Positions 1 to 13,843 of a stretch of DNA of 64,000 nt are shown here, piece by piece. Location of the stretch: the NCBI GenBank assembly GCA_029747015.1, contig JAKOGI010001206.1:157501-221500 (forward strand), read 5' to 3'. Both the position numbers and the translations under genes were made by a program. This DNA is from Carnegiea gigantea (taxonomy: Eukaryota > Streptophyta > Magnoliopsida > Caryophyllales > Cactaceae). How positions within the stretch are numbered: the first letter of the stretch is position 1; each line of letters opens with the position of its first letter. The notes under the pieces were generated by a model. It had not been told where the DNA came from. It worked only from the letters and a program-made list of their open reading frames with translations, and made no database searches.

Positions 1-31
1 AATTAGCATTATACTATCAACTCGATCTTAC

Positions 32-172
32 TCTTGTTGTAGACTGCATTCTTTCAACATATGCATTCATTAAAGGATCCATAGCACCGCTCTCAGAGCA
101 AACTTGAGCTAAAGTTTCATCCACTCCTAGGTTGATCAGATTGTCTTGGTGTTCTACCACCCAACCAGTTAC
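32..172 (-). CDS. SEC6: SEC6 exon m (141 bp, last visible), acceptor defective
   Basis: Encodes [40 protein letters not shown] and RMQSTTR, 47 codons, strongly conserved. Donor GTAAGA at 31-25 is good. The bases just upstream of the exon (173-174, minus strand) are GG where AG is required; the nearest AG inside the exon would shift the frame. Either the site is mutated or this is an assembly or read error. Confidence 0.9.
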
Positions 173-3100
173 CCATGTATAAGCAACAAATGTCAGAATT
201 GTTAAGAAGGGCAGTTGCATCCAACTTCTGTGACAACTAAGGTTATTGATTAGTGTTGCCTTCGTCCCATGCATCCAAAATATTTTCATCGGCGTTAGTT
301 TACAGATTCAGTGAACCTTTTCGGTAGCATTGGATAAGAGGATTCAAGAGCTTTAAGGAAGGAACTTAAGCGTGTATGTTTAAGCATCATATGACCCATC
401 TACTTAAAGCACAACATAATAAGCTTTTTATTTCCGTATGCATTTGAAGAATATGATTATAGTCCTGATCCCTTCTATGGTGTCCTCTAAGATATCCAAT
501 ATTGAGTATTCAAAATGACTTTATTTAAATCCTTTTGTTAGTTTTGTTTTTATTCTCGCTCTTTGATGAGTTATCCTTTGCCAAAATTCTTGCTTGATTC
601 TCCGCACAGCAGATCCCCTCCCTTTTTTTATATATTTTTAAAAAAAGAAAAATAATGCACTTTGGACGATGAATATAAGCATTCTTGTCTCACAGTAGGC
701 TTCAAAGTGGCACGTTAACTACTAACACATATTACATAATCCTATTCCATATGTACAGCCCTCACTGGGAAATTCCCTTAGACATAAAGTCGACCTCATA
801 TTAAAGTAGTTGTAGGAAATTACCTTTAATATCTCTATGTTTGTAAGTTCATTTGCCTTGTCACTAAGCAATCTAAGCATCTGAACAAATTGCTCCGTGT
901 ATATATTAACCAATAGTTGAAATATTTCATATCTGCCATCAACGAACACAGGTAACAAGCAACATAGAGGAGTCACAAGATATAGGAATTCATGTGCAAC
1001 GTGAACCACATAATAATAGAGTATAAGCCTGTAAATAGAGTATAAGCCTGTCAGTGCTCGAAGAAAAGTTAGTAAGAAATAAAATAAGGGGAAAAAGTAA
1101 TTGTGTATGTTATTAATAGGCATGTTAAGCAATCACAGCAAAATTCAATGCTAACCAGGCTTTCAATAGGGCTACGTTTCGGCTACTTTTCGCTCATGTT
1201 TCCACTGTGCGACAGTCAAGTCCACGACTCAACTTAGCCTACTAAATGCCCAAGTAGAGGTTACAATCATATCAACAAGAACACACAAAGACAATGAGAC
1301 AATTCCAACAAACCAATGCTCTTTTATTGATAACGGGACTTGGATACAACACACCTTGACTCGAGTGTTCCCTTAAATTCTCGGGTTACTCTTTGCCAAA
1401 GCCAACTCTGTGTGACTTTCCTCCATTCCAATCCCCAAGGGAAGGTGTGGCTATTTATCGAGAAAATGGGCGGGGACAACCCCCATGACCTAGGCAAGGT
1501 TCATGTCATTTCGCCAAGCAATGCGTCTATTGCCAAGCATTGCGTCCTTCCGCAAAGCCTTGCACCCATTTACTCTGAGAGTCGTGTCTTGTCCTCTTTG
1601 AAACGCCACTAGTGAGAAGATGTGTATTTTCACAAATCCAACCGCTGAGTAACTGCCATGTCCCAAATAACATGCCTTTTCGGACAACCCTATCCCACGG
1701 CTGCCAGCAGAAGGCGCCTGCCTGGACAAGACGCTTGTCTAGGCTGGGGCACCTAGAAACGGGCACCCCTGTTGGGCAACGCACCTATCCAGGACAAGGC
1801 GCCCAGTGAGCAGACATATCCCCTGGACAACATCTGTTCACGCTAGTGCCTGTCCCAGTGAGGCAGCTTGCCCAACTGCTCAATTGGAGCTTCGGTTGTC
1901 TAGTTGGGGGCTCACCATGAGCTGCCCAGCTAGCTCACTGTTAGCTTTCTCAGCTAAGTGTCACACCTACCTGAGTCATGTTTAGCTCGTTTAGCTAAGT
2001 CCACACTTAACCGAGCTAGTTTAAGCCTACATGAGGCTTAGCTACGACTTGTCATGCCATAGCTTACCAAAACCATCGGTATAGCTTACGGAACCATCCG
2101 TGAGCTAAGTCCAACCACACGTGAGCATAGACAAAGGGTCACCACCCTCATCTTTCCAAGCAATCCAACTCGGGTATGCCACGTACATGCCTTGATCCAC
2201 CCTAAGAGTACATCTAGCATAATTCGCACCACCACGGTTCTAGATGTTATCGCACAACACCTGGAATATAGGCATGCCCAGCACCACCATGGTGCTTGGT
2301 TTCGTTACACAACATCATTAGTCATTTATTCATGCCACAGGACACTCGGTTGCCACCCGTTGTCCGATCAAGGATTCCACCTTAACATTGTTACGCATGA
2401 CCCAGTCACGACCAAGGGATTGTCCTATGTGACCCCGTCACGACCAAGGGAGTTTCCCAATCGTATTGGCAAGTTGGTCGCATGAGTGACTATGGGGCAA
2501 TTCAACCCTGTACTTGTCAAAACCGCATTAAGACAAGCTAAGTGGCATGCTGAACCAAGATCGATTGGCGAGGGGTCTTACAAACCACCCCCACTAGAAG
2601 AACTTGACACCCTTGTCAAGTAATCCTGAATGTGCTCCTCAAATTTCCATAGGCTCACATCCCTTTTCCATGTAGCCTCATCCTCATATTGTCCCTTCTA
2701 TTAGAATAAATACTCAACACTTCGGTTTTTCTTACTTTGGCCCTTCACTCTTCTATTGAGGATCCTTTCCACGTCCTTGTCAAGTTGCTTACAAACCGTG
2801 AGAGGATTTCTTTTCGTAGGTTGATGAACTCCTTCCAAATCTAGGAAATAGGGCTTAAGGAAACTCACATGGAAAGTAGGCTGTATCTTTAACTATTTGG
2901 GCAACTCAAGATGATAGGCCACCCAACCTACCCTTTCAAAAAATTTAAATGGTCCATCATATCTCGGGATCAAAAACCTTTGTGCATTATTACTGCTGAT
3001 CCGTTTTCAAATCTAGGGAATAACTTTGAGAAAACTTGATCTCCCATATCAAACTCAGGGTCTGCACACTTCTCCATGCGGCGAGCAACCTTTTCTAGGA

Positions 3101-6100
3101 TATCCTTTGCTTCCTCCATCATACCTATTCAAAACAAAGTAGTGTGCACCCGGGCAAACATCGTCCCTATACTGTTTGGCAACTGCATGTGGAGTTAGCG
3201 ATTGTCATCCCATGGCCAACTCAAAAGGACTATAAGTAGTAGCACTGCTCTTCAGCAAATTGTAGTTGGGCGATATCTAAGAGTTTGATCTAATTCTTTT
3301 GTGAAGCCATCACATAGTGACGCAAAGACTCCTTAAGTACAAGTTAATCCTCTCCTTTTAGCCGCTAGTCTGGGGATGGTTAGCCATGTAAAACCTCAAC
3401 TTGGATCCCTTCAAGTTGAAAAGTACTGTCCAAAACTGACCTGTTAAGCGAGTGTCATGATCAATAACAATGTCTTCGGGCAAGCTGAAGTACTTGGCCA
3501 TGTGATTGTGAAACAACTTAGCTGTTTCCTCAGCAGGACAAGCACCTGGTGCTGCTACAAACATCGGATACTTGGAGAAATGATCAATGACAACCATGAT
3601 CGACTTACACCCATTCGCACTTGGGAATCTCGAGATGAAGTCCATAGAGGCTGATTGGCAAGGCCTCTCTGGAGTCGGCAGAGAATGTGGGAGTCCCACC
3701 TCCTTCCTCCCCTGGGTCCTGTCAAGTTGACAAAACATGCTGCACTTTATATAGGCCTTGACTTCCTGTTCCATCTTAGGTCAGTAATAGCTTTTAGGCA
3801 ACAATGCTAAGGTTCTTTTCCTCACTGGATGACTAGCCTATTTGGCATTGTAAACTTCTCGCACAAGTTGATGTCGCAGTTATCCAACAGGCACATAGAG
3901 TCTCCAACCCTGTGCAACTAGCAAGTCATTTTCTAACCAATACCGTCGCACGGTACCGTCAAGCACTTGTTGTCGCAAACACTAGTATGCTGCATCATCC
4001 TTGGACTGCTCCAGCACCCTAGCTATAAAGTCAGTCTCAACTCTAGACAACGAGGCTAACATAGTTGTCACCGAAGCCACCATTTTTCGACTAATGGCAT
4101 CCAGGGCCATGTTATGCCTCCCAGGTTTATGCTTCCACACGAAGTGATATTCCTGGAGAAATTATTGTCAACAAACTTGCTTAGGAGATAACTTTTTCTG
4201 GGTTTGAAAGTAAGTGTTGGCCACATTGTCCGTTTTCACAATGAACTTTGAATCTAGTAAGTAATGTCTCCATACCCATAAACAATGAACTATGGCCAAC
4301 ATTTCCTTCTCATGGGTTGAATATCTCAATTCAGCCCCAAGAAGCTTTCTTCCTTTGAAGGCAATAGGGTGTGCTTCTTGTACCGACACCCCATCGGTCG
4401 CTTTACCAGAGGTGTTGGTACGCACTTTGAAGGACTTATTGAATTCTGGTAATCGTAAGATTGGTTTTGAGGCCACCGCGGCCTTGTATTCCTCAAATTC
4501 CACTTGACACAGGACATCTCATGTCCACTTTTGATTCTTTTCAAGAGATTAGTCAAGGAGGCCACCTTCCTAGAGTACCCTTGAATGAATTTCCGATAGT
4601 AGTTAGCCAACCCAAGGAAAGATCTTAACTTAGAAATTGATTTTGGTCTAGGCCAATCCAAGATTGCCTTGACCTTTCTTTCATCCATTCTCCCAAGACC
4701 CTTACTAATCTTGTGTTCGAGAAATATTGTCTCAATTTGTGCAAATTCGCACATTTCCTTTTTAATATACAACTTATGTTGTTTCAGTTTCGGGAAGATT
4801 TTCCTTAAGTGGTTAATGTTTCAGTTTCTAGAAGATTTTCCTTAAGTGGTTAATGTGATCCTCAAGTGTTTGAGAATATATTACAATATCATCAAGATAA
4901 ACTACATAGAAATCACCAAGGTTCTCATAAAGAACATTGTTCATTAAATTAAAAAAAATGGTCGGGGCATTAGGAGCCCAAAAGGCATTACTAGAAACTC
5001 GTAAGAACCGTACCAAGTCACACAGGTCATTTTGGGCTCATCCCCCTCGGCAATGCTTACTTGCCAATACCCTGATCGCATGGCTAACTTAGTAAAGAAG
5101 GAGCCCTTAGACAGACGATCAAACAAATCATCGGTTCTCGGGATGCGGTACTTATTTTTTATGGTTACATAATTCAGGGCACGATAATTAATACACATGC
5201 GAAGGGAACCATCTGTCTTCCTTTGGAGCAAGACTGGTGCACCGTAGGGTGCTTTGGAAGGTTGGATGAAGTTGACCTCTAACAACCCACTACGTTGCTT
5301 CCTAAGCTCTGTGAGTTCGGTAGGTGGCATCCTGTAAGGGGCTTAGGAAGCAGGTCTAGCACAAATTCAATGGCATGATCTAGGGCCCATCGTTGTGTTA
5401 ACTACTTGGGCAATTCTGCTGGCATCATGTCTTTGAATTCCTCAAGCACCACAGCCACCTCATCTGGTATGTCAATAGTCTGCCCGGGTTTGTTCTCCAC
5501 CAAAACCACAACAAAGGTCGTCTCTCCTCTTCGAGCACGCTTCTTCATCTACATGGCTGACAAGAAGAGACCCTTCTCCTGCTTGTCTAAGGGGATGGCT
5601 TTCACAAAACAGGGGGATCATTCATCCCCAATCAAAATCCCACCAAGGTGAGGCATCACCAACACCTTAGCTTTTCTTAGGAACTCATTCCCAAGAATGA
5701 CTTCAAAGTCATCTAGTGTGACAGCTAGGAAACCCATGTTTCCCGTCCAACTATCAACCCCTAGCGTAGCATCTCTAGCCACACCATATGAACCTGATGC
5801 TTGGCGTTCACAATTTTTATCATAGATTCGAAAGAAGAAAGCTGTAAGCCAAATCTCTTAGTTGGCTCTATCCGGATGAAATTATGAGTGGCTTTGGAAT
5901 TCACCAAAGCCATCACAGCCTTACCGTTGATGCTACAATGGATATACATCAGACCCTTGCAAAACTCGGTCTTCTCGACCTTGTCCACTATGATGTTAAG
6001 CTATTGCATATGGTTAACCCTTACCAGGATGATATCCTAGTTGGGTGCACCTTCGTCGCAAAGCAACTTGGTGTTTCTTTGGGTAGTCCTGAGCCAAGTG

Positions 6101-9100
6101 AGGACCATGGCAAACAAAGCAACCGTCATTTTGACGGGGTTTCTTTTTAGGATAGTTCACCAACTTCCCCTTGCCCATATCGTTCCCAGTATTGGACTTA
6201 TCCAATTTCATCTTTTTATTTTTCTCGGTACTAGGCTTCTTACCCGTGTCCCCTTAATCTTTATCTTGTCTTATGGGGTTTGAAGTCCACAAGAGACCTG
6301 GCTACAGCAACGGCCGAAGGTAAGTCGAACACTTTTTGCCTACGCAACTCACTTTGCGCCCAAGGCTTTAGACCACTTACAAAGTTGAAATGTTTCTTTT
6401 CATCAGACATACCTTTAATATCCAGCAAAAGTGAAGAGATCATCTTCACATAGTTGCGAACCGTTCCGGTTTGCTTCAAACCTTTCATCTTGTCCTGAGC
6501 AACCCACGAGGCATGATAAGGAAGGAATTGATTTCTCATCTCCCTCTTCATCCCCTCCAAAGTGGAGATTACATCACAGCCCAATTCTTTGTCATCTTTG
6601 AACTGCGTCCTCCACTATATCTTAGTGTCACCGCTAAGAAACATGGTGACGACAACCACCGCCCCTCTCACCGACATGGGCTGTCTGGAAATATTACTCA
6701 AGATCCCAGATAAAATTCTCAAGGGCCTTCACGTCCCTTGAACCTTCAAAAGGTTTTCGGTGGGGATCTTGAATCGCACTCGATTTTCCCCTGATCCACT
6801 TGTCCTTGAAATTCTCAAGGGCCTTCGCGCCCCTTGCTTAAGGCCTCAAGTTTGTCCTTGAAATTTCTTACATAAAGAGAATCGTCAAGGTTACTACCTG
6901 CTTTTGGGGGTCCCTTGTCCTTCTCTAACAAGGTCACTAACATCTTGTTCATCTCTTGAACTTGGCCAGTAAGTGTGGCCAAACTGCCAAGGATGTAAAT
7001 CCCAACATCATTTCAAGTTCGTCAGTCACTCCCGGAAGTTCCGCAATTCTAGAGAAGCGAGTTGTACCTTTTTTTTTAAAAAAAAAGTAGACTGCTGAAA
7101 AATTTCCCCGCGACAGTTGGCATCAGAGTCCAGTTTGGCTCTACATTTTTTTTTAAATGTCACACAAAGTGACAAAGACTTCGACTTGCCTCTCTAACAC
7201 TGAGGAACTTTTGGGTGTAACCAATGAACTGGAAGTGGCACTAGGATATACTATCTTCCTTGGCGATTTGGCCCCACTTACTGGCCAAGTTCCAGAGATG
7301 AACAAAATGTTAGTGACCTTGTTAGAGAAGGACAAGGGGCCCCCAAGATCGAATAGTAATGTTGAGGATTCTCCTTATGTGAGAAATCTCAAGGATGAAC
7401 TTGAAGCCTTGAGGGAGAAGGTTGAAAGCATACCAGAGGTGAATTGAGTGCGATTTAAGATCCTCGACCCGGAACCTTTTGACGGTTCAAGGGATGTGAA
7501 GGCCGTTGAAAATTTTATGTAGGATCTTGAGCAATATTTCCAGGCAGCCGATGTCGGTGAGAGGGACAAGGTAGTTGTCGCCACCATGTTTCTCAGCGGT
7601 GACGCTAAGATGTGGTGAAGGACGCAGTCCGAAGATGACAAAGAATAAAGCCATGATGCAATCCCCACTTGGAAGGAGATGAAGGAGATGAGAAATCAAT
7701 TCCTTTCTCATCATGCCTCATGGGTTGCTCGGGACAAGGTGAAGGATTTGAAGCAAACCAGAACGCTTCGCTGCCATGGGAAGACATTCTCTTCACTTTT
7801 GCTGGATATTAAAGGTATGTCTGACGAAGATAAACTTTTCAACTTTGTAAGTGGTCTTAAGTCTTGGGTGCGAAATGAGTTGCGTAGCCAGAAAGTGTTA
7901 GACTTACCTTCGGCAATTGCTGCGACTGAGTCTCTTGCGGACTTCAAAACCCCACTAGAAAATACGAAGATTCAGGGGGCCAAGGGTGGGAAACCTAGGC
8001 CCAAGAAAAATAAAAAGAGGAAATTAGACAAGTCTAATGCTAGGAAGAACAAGGGCAAGGGGAAGTCGGAGAACTATCCTAATAAGAAACCCTCCAAAAT
8101 GACGGTTGCTTTATTTGTCGTGGTCCTCACTTGGCTCGGGACTGCCCAAAGAAACACCAAGTTGCTTCCATGGTAGAACGAAGCAACGAAGGTGAACCCA
8201 ACCAGGATATCATCTTGATAAGGGTTAACCCTATGCAATGGCTTAACACCATAGTGGACGAGGCCGAGAAGACCGAGTTTTGCAAGGGTCTGATGTATAT
8301 CCATCGTAGCGTGAACGGTAATGTTGTGATGGCTTTGGTGGATTCTAGAGCCACTCATAATTTCACTCGGATAGAGACGGCTAAGAAATTTGGCTTACAC
8401 CTTTCTCCTTTCAACTCTATAATGAAAACTGTGAACGCAGAGGCATTGAGTTCACACGGGGAAGCTAAAGGTGCTACCCTATGGGTCGACTGCTGGATGA
8501 GAGATGTGGACTTTATTGTGAACCCCTTGGATGATTTTGAAGTCATCCTTGGGAATAAGTTCCTAAAGCAGGCCAAGGTGTCAATGATTCCCCACCCTGG
8601 AGGAATCTTTATTAGAAACAAGAAGTCCCCATGCTTTTTAAAAGCAACCCCCTTGAGTTAGTGAGAGTTACCAAGGGTATGTGCCTAGAATTTATGTGTA
8701 ATCTAGATAAGGTTTCGATGTACTCCTTGTAAATGCCATTTGGGTTAATGCCCCGGCCACATTCTAAAATTGAATAAACGATGTTCTTTATGAGCACCTT
8801 GGTGCTTTCTGCATAGCTTATCTTGATGATATTGTGATATATTCTCAAACACTTGAGGATCACATCAACTACTTGAGGAAAGTCTTCCAGAAACTAAAAC
8901 AACATGAGTTGTACATTAAAAAGGAAAAGTGCAAATTTGCACAAACTCAAATAATGTTTCTCAAACACAAGATTACTAAGGGTCCTGTGTGAATGGATGA
9001 AAGAAAGTTGAAGGCAATCTTGTTTTGGCCTACACCAAAATCAGTTTCTAAGTTAAAATCTTTCCTTGCGTTGGCTAGCTACTATCGAAAATTCATTCCA

Positions 9101-12100
9101 GGGTACTATAGGAAGGTGGCCCCCTTGGTTGATCTCTTGAAAAAGATCAAAAGTGGACATGGGACCCTTGTCAAGAGCCATTTGAGGAACTTCAGGCCAT
9201 AGTGGCCTTGGAACCTGTGTTACGATGACCAGAATTCGATAAGTCTTTTGAAGTGCATACCGATGCATCTGAGGGACATCCTATTGCCTTTGAAGGAAGG
9301 AAGCTTCATGGGGCCTAATTGAGATATGAGACCCATGAGAAAGAAATGTTGGCCGAGTCCATTGTCTATAGCTATGGAGACATTACTTACTAGGTTCAAA
9401 GTTCGTTGTGAAAATAGACAATGTGGCCAGCACTTACTTTCAAACCCAGAAAAACTTATCTCCTAAGCAAACTTATTGGCAAGAATTTCTCCAGGAATAT
9501 GACTTTGTGTCGGAGCATAAACCTGGGAGGCATAACTTGGTCCTGAATGCTATTAGTTGAAAAATGGTAGCTTTGGTAGTAGCTTCGTTGTCCGAAATTG
9601 AGACAGACTTCACAGCCAAGGGATGCAACCGCTAACTCCATATGACATTGCCAAACAGAATAGGGACAGTGTTTTCCCAGTGCACACCGCTTTGTTTTAA
9701 ATAGGCAAGAAATGTTGAAGAAAGCAAATGATAGCCTAGAAAAGGTTGCTCGCCGCATGAAGAAGTATGCAGACCTCAAGAGGAGGCCTATTGTGTTTGA
9801 TATAGGAGATCAAGTTTTTCTAAAACTTACTCCCCAAATATAGAAACGGATCAGTGGTAAGACTGCATAGCGGCCTTTGATCCCGAGATATGATGGACCA
9901 TTTAAGGTTCTTCAAAGGATAGGTCAGGTGGCTTATCGCCTTGACTTTCCAGAACGGTTAAATGTACACCCTACTTTCCATGTGAGTTTCCTCAAGCACT
10001 ATTTCCATGATTTGAAAGGACTTTGTCCACCTATGCGAAGGAATCCTCCCACGATCCATAAGAAATTTGACAAGGATGTGGAAAGGATCCTTAATAGAAG
10101 GGTGAAGGGCCAAAGTAAGAAAAACCAGAGGGTTGAGTATTTACTCCAATGGAAGAGATAATTTGAGGCTGAGGCTACATGGGAAAGGGATGTGAACCTA
10201 TGGCAATTTGAGGAGCATATTCGGGATTACTTGATGAGGGCATCAAGTTCTTCTAGTGGGGGTGCTTTGTAAGACCCCAAGCTAGTCAATCGTGGCTTGG
10301 CATGCCACTTGCCTTGTCTTGACAGGGTCTTGACAAGTATGGGGTTGGATTCCTAGGGCATGAATAAATGACTAACGGTTCTATGCGACGACAGCAAGCA
10401 CCATGGTGGTGCTAGGCATGCCTATAGCCCGGGTGTTGTTTGACAACATCTAGCACCATGGTGGTGCGAATTATGCTAGATGTACTCTTACGGTGGACCA
10501 AGGCACGTACATGGCATCCCCGAGTTGGATTCCTCGGAAAAACGAGGGTGGTGACCCTTTGTCTATGCCCACGTGTGGTTGGACTTAGCTTAAGGATAGT
10601 TCCGTTAGCTATACCGATGGTTTCGGTAAGCTATGGCATGGCAAGTTGTAGCTAAGCCTCATGTAGGCTTAAACTAGCTCGACTAAGTGTGGACTTAGCC
10701 AAACGAGCTAAATAGGACTCAGGTAGGTGTGGCACTTAGCTGGGGAAGCTAACAATGAGCTAGCTGGGTAGCTCATGCTGAGCTCCCAACTAGATAGCCA
10801 AAGCTCCAGTTGGGCAGTTCAGCAAGCTGCCTCGCTGGTATGCGCCTAGTTGGACAGGAGCCAGCGTGAACAGACACTGTCGAGGGGACGCGTCTGCTCG
10901 CTGGGCATCCTCTCCTAGACAAGTGCCTTGCCCAGCAGACGCACCTATTCCCAAGTACCCTAGCATGGACAGGTGCCTCCCAGGCAGGCGCCTCCTACTA
11001 GCAACGGCTATCTGAAGAGGCACGCTGGTTGGAACATGGCGGTTACTCAGCGGTTGAATATGTCAAAAGACACATCTTCTCACTGGTGGCATTTCAAAGG
11101 GACAAGACATGACTCTTGGAGTGAACGGATGCAAGGCTTTGCGGAAGGATGCAACGCTTGGCAAACGGACACGTTGCTTGGTGGAAAGGCACGAATCCTG
11201 CCCAGGCAATGGGGGTTGTCCTTGGTCACATTTTCAGTAAATAGCCACGCCTCCCCCTTGGGGTTGGCATGTCCAAAAACACAAAGAGTTGTCGTGTACT
11301 TGACTACGTGTAACCCGATAATTTAAGAGATCACTCGAGTCAAGGTGTCTTGTACGCAAAGTTCAGTTGTCAATAAAAGATCGTTGGTTTGTCGGAATTG
11401 CCTCATCGTCTTTGTGTGTGATTGTTAATTTTGTTGTAACCTCTACTTGGGTATTTAGTAGGTTGAGTTGAGTCATGGACTTAGTATGAGGTACAAAAGA
11501 ATGACAAGAAATTAAGGAAATATTATTAATTAGCAACGTAACACAAACCTTGGAGGAAAACAAGGAGCAACGTAGTCATAAATATCTGCAAGCTCTTCTC
11601 CGATCTAAACGACCAACAATGGGAAGCCAATAGTAGCTCGTATAAAAGCTAGTAATCAGCAAAGGCATTGTCCTGCTGCTATATGAGAGTAATCTCATCT
11701 ATGCAATGCAAGATGACAGTATCACGATATGTAGAATGCTTGCCTCCGGCAGTTAGAGGAATTCTGAAGAACGCCTCACTGCAATAGCATAGTCTAAAGT
11801 GGTCCTCTTGGTGTACAATGGGCATAAAAGCAAAATTGGTCTAATTTTATCTTCTTTTTTTTTAGGGGCAATATTAGAGGATATCCTTTAATCTTGTCTT
11901 TATTGTCACAATATATTCTTCTGATTTGTAAATACATGTAACTTTTAAAATCAAACCACTAAATAGATGTTGTATCAAGATTTCCCTCGTCTCCCCTATT
12001 GTATCCCAGACGCTCCTCTATAGTTCATTTCTATATTATTATAGGTCGCTGGACAAGTCATTTTTCTTACCCAAAAAAAGGAAGGGAAAAGAACTTTGAA

Positions 12101-13780
12101 GTCACTTTTCCTCCTTCTAGGGAGGCATGAAGGCATATTCTGCATAGTAAGGTCGTTTTTTTAATTTATTGCAATAGGTATATCTAGATCCTATTATTAT
12201 ACAAGTATTAATATAAGGCACAAAGAACAAGCAAAGATTTTTTGACATACCGTTCGAGCTTCAGCCAGAGCTGCTTTGTGGTCTTGAGAAACAAGCTGTT
12301 TCAGAGATTATAGTTAGAAAGCCATAATTAATGGACAAGGCAATGCACTTCAGCTCATTTCCTTGGTAAGAGTACTAATTTAGCTACATATTAGATGATG
12401 CATTTGCTAAATTATGACTCTCAATGAGATAAAATGAGCATTAAACATAATAAGGGCTGAAATAAATACAATAAATTTGTATCAACACTTATTTAGCTGC
12501 CAACCGTAATATTTGCCAAACCACAACTAATGTAAATTTATCTTGAACTTTCCTTACCAAATATCAGATCTTTTTGTATAGTTCCTTCATTCCTTTTGTG
12601 ATCAACATAATGTAGAGTTCATTCCTTTTCACCATGTCATGCTGTCATCATGACTTTGACAACTGGACTAGACTTCAACCAACTTCAATTAATCTCAAAC
12701 AACTTCACCTATTTCTCAACTCATATTTTTCAACGAAAAGAACATGCCCTTAAACATGCAAAATTACATTTCAAAGTACCATCAATTATTTAGGAGGAAA
12801 TCATTTTTCTAAAAGGAAATAAAGCAAATTAAAACCCATTAGGGATTTCGAGGTGTCAGAGTACTAACACCCATAAAGGTCTTATCCGTGTGCATAAAGG
12901 GTTTGATATCTTAATATTTGGAACCTAAAAATATCATGAATTTATGTGCTGAATCCCATCAAAAAATTATAGAACTCTTCTCATGGTACGTTTTGCATTG
13001 ATCTCTTGCCATGCAGGTATACTTGGGCAAGGGATCTAAGTCATTCAATCCATCTCACCAGGTAAAATAACATGTAAGCATTAATTTACTATCTCGCAAA
13101 CTCATGTCACTTGGACTGTTCATTCAACTGTAGCATACAAGTATTGAACAAATTAAAGGTATGTCCCTTTCAATAAAGACTAGAAATCTTCGAACCTTTT
13201 TCAAACAATTAAGTCAAACACCTGTAGACATATCTATGTCAGATACTTGTATTAGAGTTCAAGTAACATAGCCTTCAACCACAGACTAATTCCCCTTTTG
13301 ATTTCACATATCGTTCAGGCTCTTCCTTGACAAAGTCACACTTTCAGCTCTCTAACGATTGCTTTAAAATTACGCTTCTGTAGGAGTAATAATTAAGTTG
13401 TTGATTATCAAGGAAATACCCATAAAGTTGCATTATTCCGTCCAAATTTAGGCATTTTGTATCTAGTTTGGCAACAACCCATTAGTGTAAGCTGTGTTTC
13501 TCTTTAGACCAAAGGAGGACATTTAATATGTAATATGCTACTACTTGTAGTTATCATCTGTCAACAAACAATGTAATATTTTAGTTCTAGATCTATGAGT
13601 ATAATTGAGATATTATTCAAGATTGTTTCCCATGGTTTGTTATGAAATCAGAAAGAGGATAGTCTAATTGTCAAAGCTTAACTACCATGTTGAAAAGCAT
13701 GATGGTCAGGCGGGAGTGAACGGTTTTGACTGAACTCTCTTGTAAAGTTAGTACCTTATTTTATAAGAAACTATATGTCA

Positions 13781-13843
<63 letters not shown>

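Larger units (their letters stand above)
1206..11483. mobile_element. Head-to-head pair of Ty3/gypsy chromoviruses sharing one intron
   Basis: Two related gypsy elements lie in opposite orientation with their 5' ends meeting near 7080-7117 and their 3' LTRs outermost. Left arm, minus strand: LTR 1206-2582, internal 2583 to about 7075. Right arm, plus strand: PBS 7117-7131, internal to 10267, LTR 10268-11483. Both LTRs start TGTAAGACC after a purine tract. The arms are clearly homologous by eye but diverged and carry different deletions. There is no LTR at the centre. The outer ends show no clear target duplication, and the right LTR seems to lack its last bases. This could be an old inversion or template-switch product, or two elements joined by nested insertion and deletion. 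Confidence 0.85.

Noticed and set aside
1340..1809. Plus- and minus-strand open frames of 65-90 codons
   Set aside because: They lie inside the left gypsy LTR and have no recognisable product; LTRs are non-coding.
1206..11483. A single DNA transposon with very long terminal inverted repeats
   Set aside because: The arms encode gag, protease, RT, RNase H and integrase in retroelement order and end in LTRs with a PBS and purine tracts.
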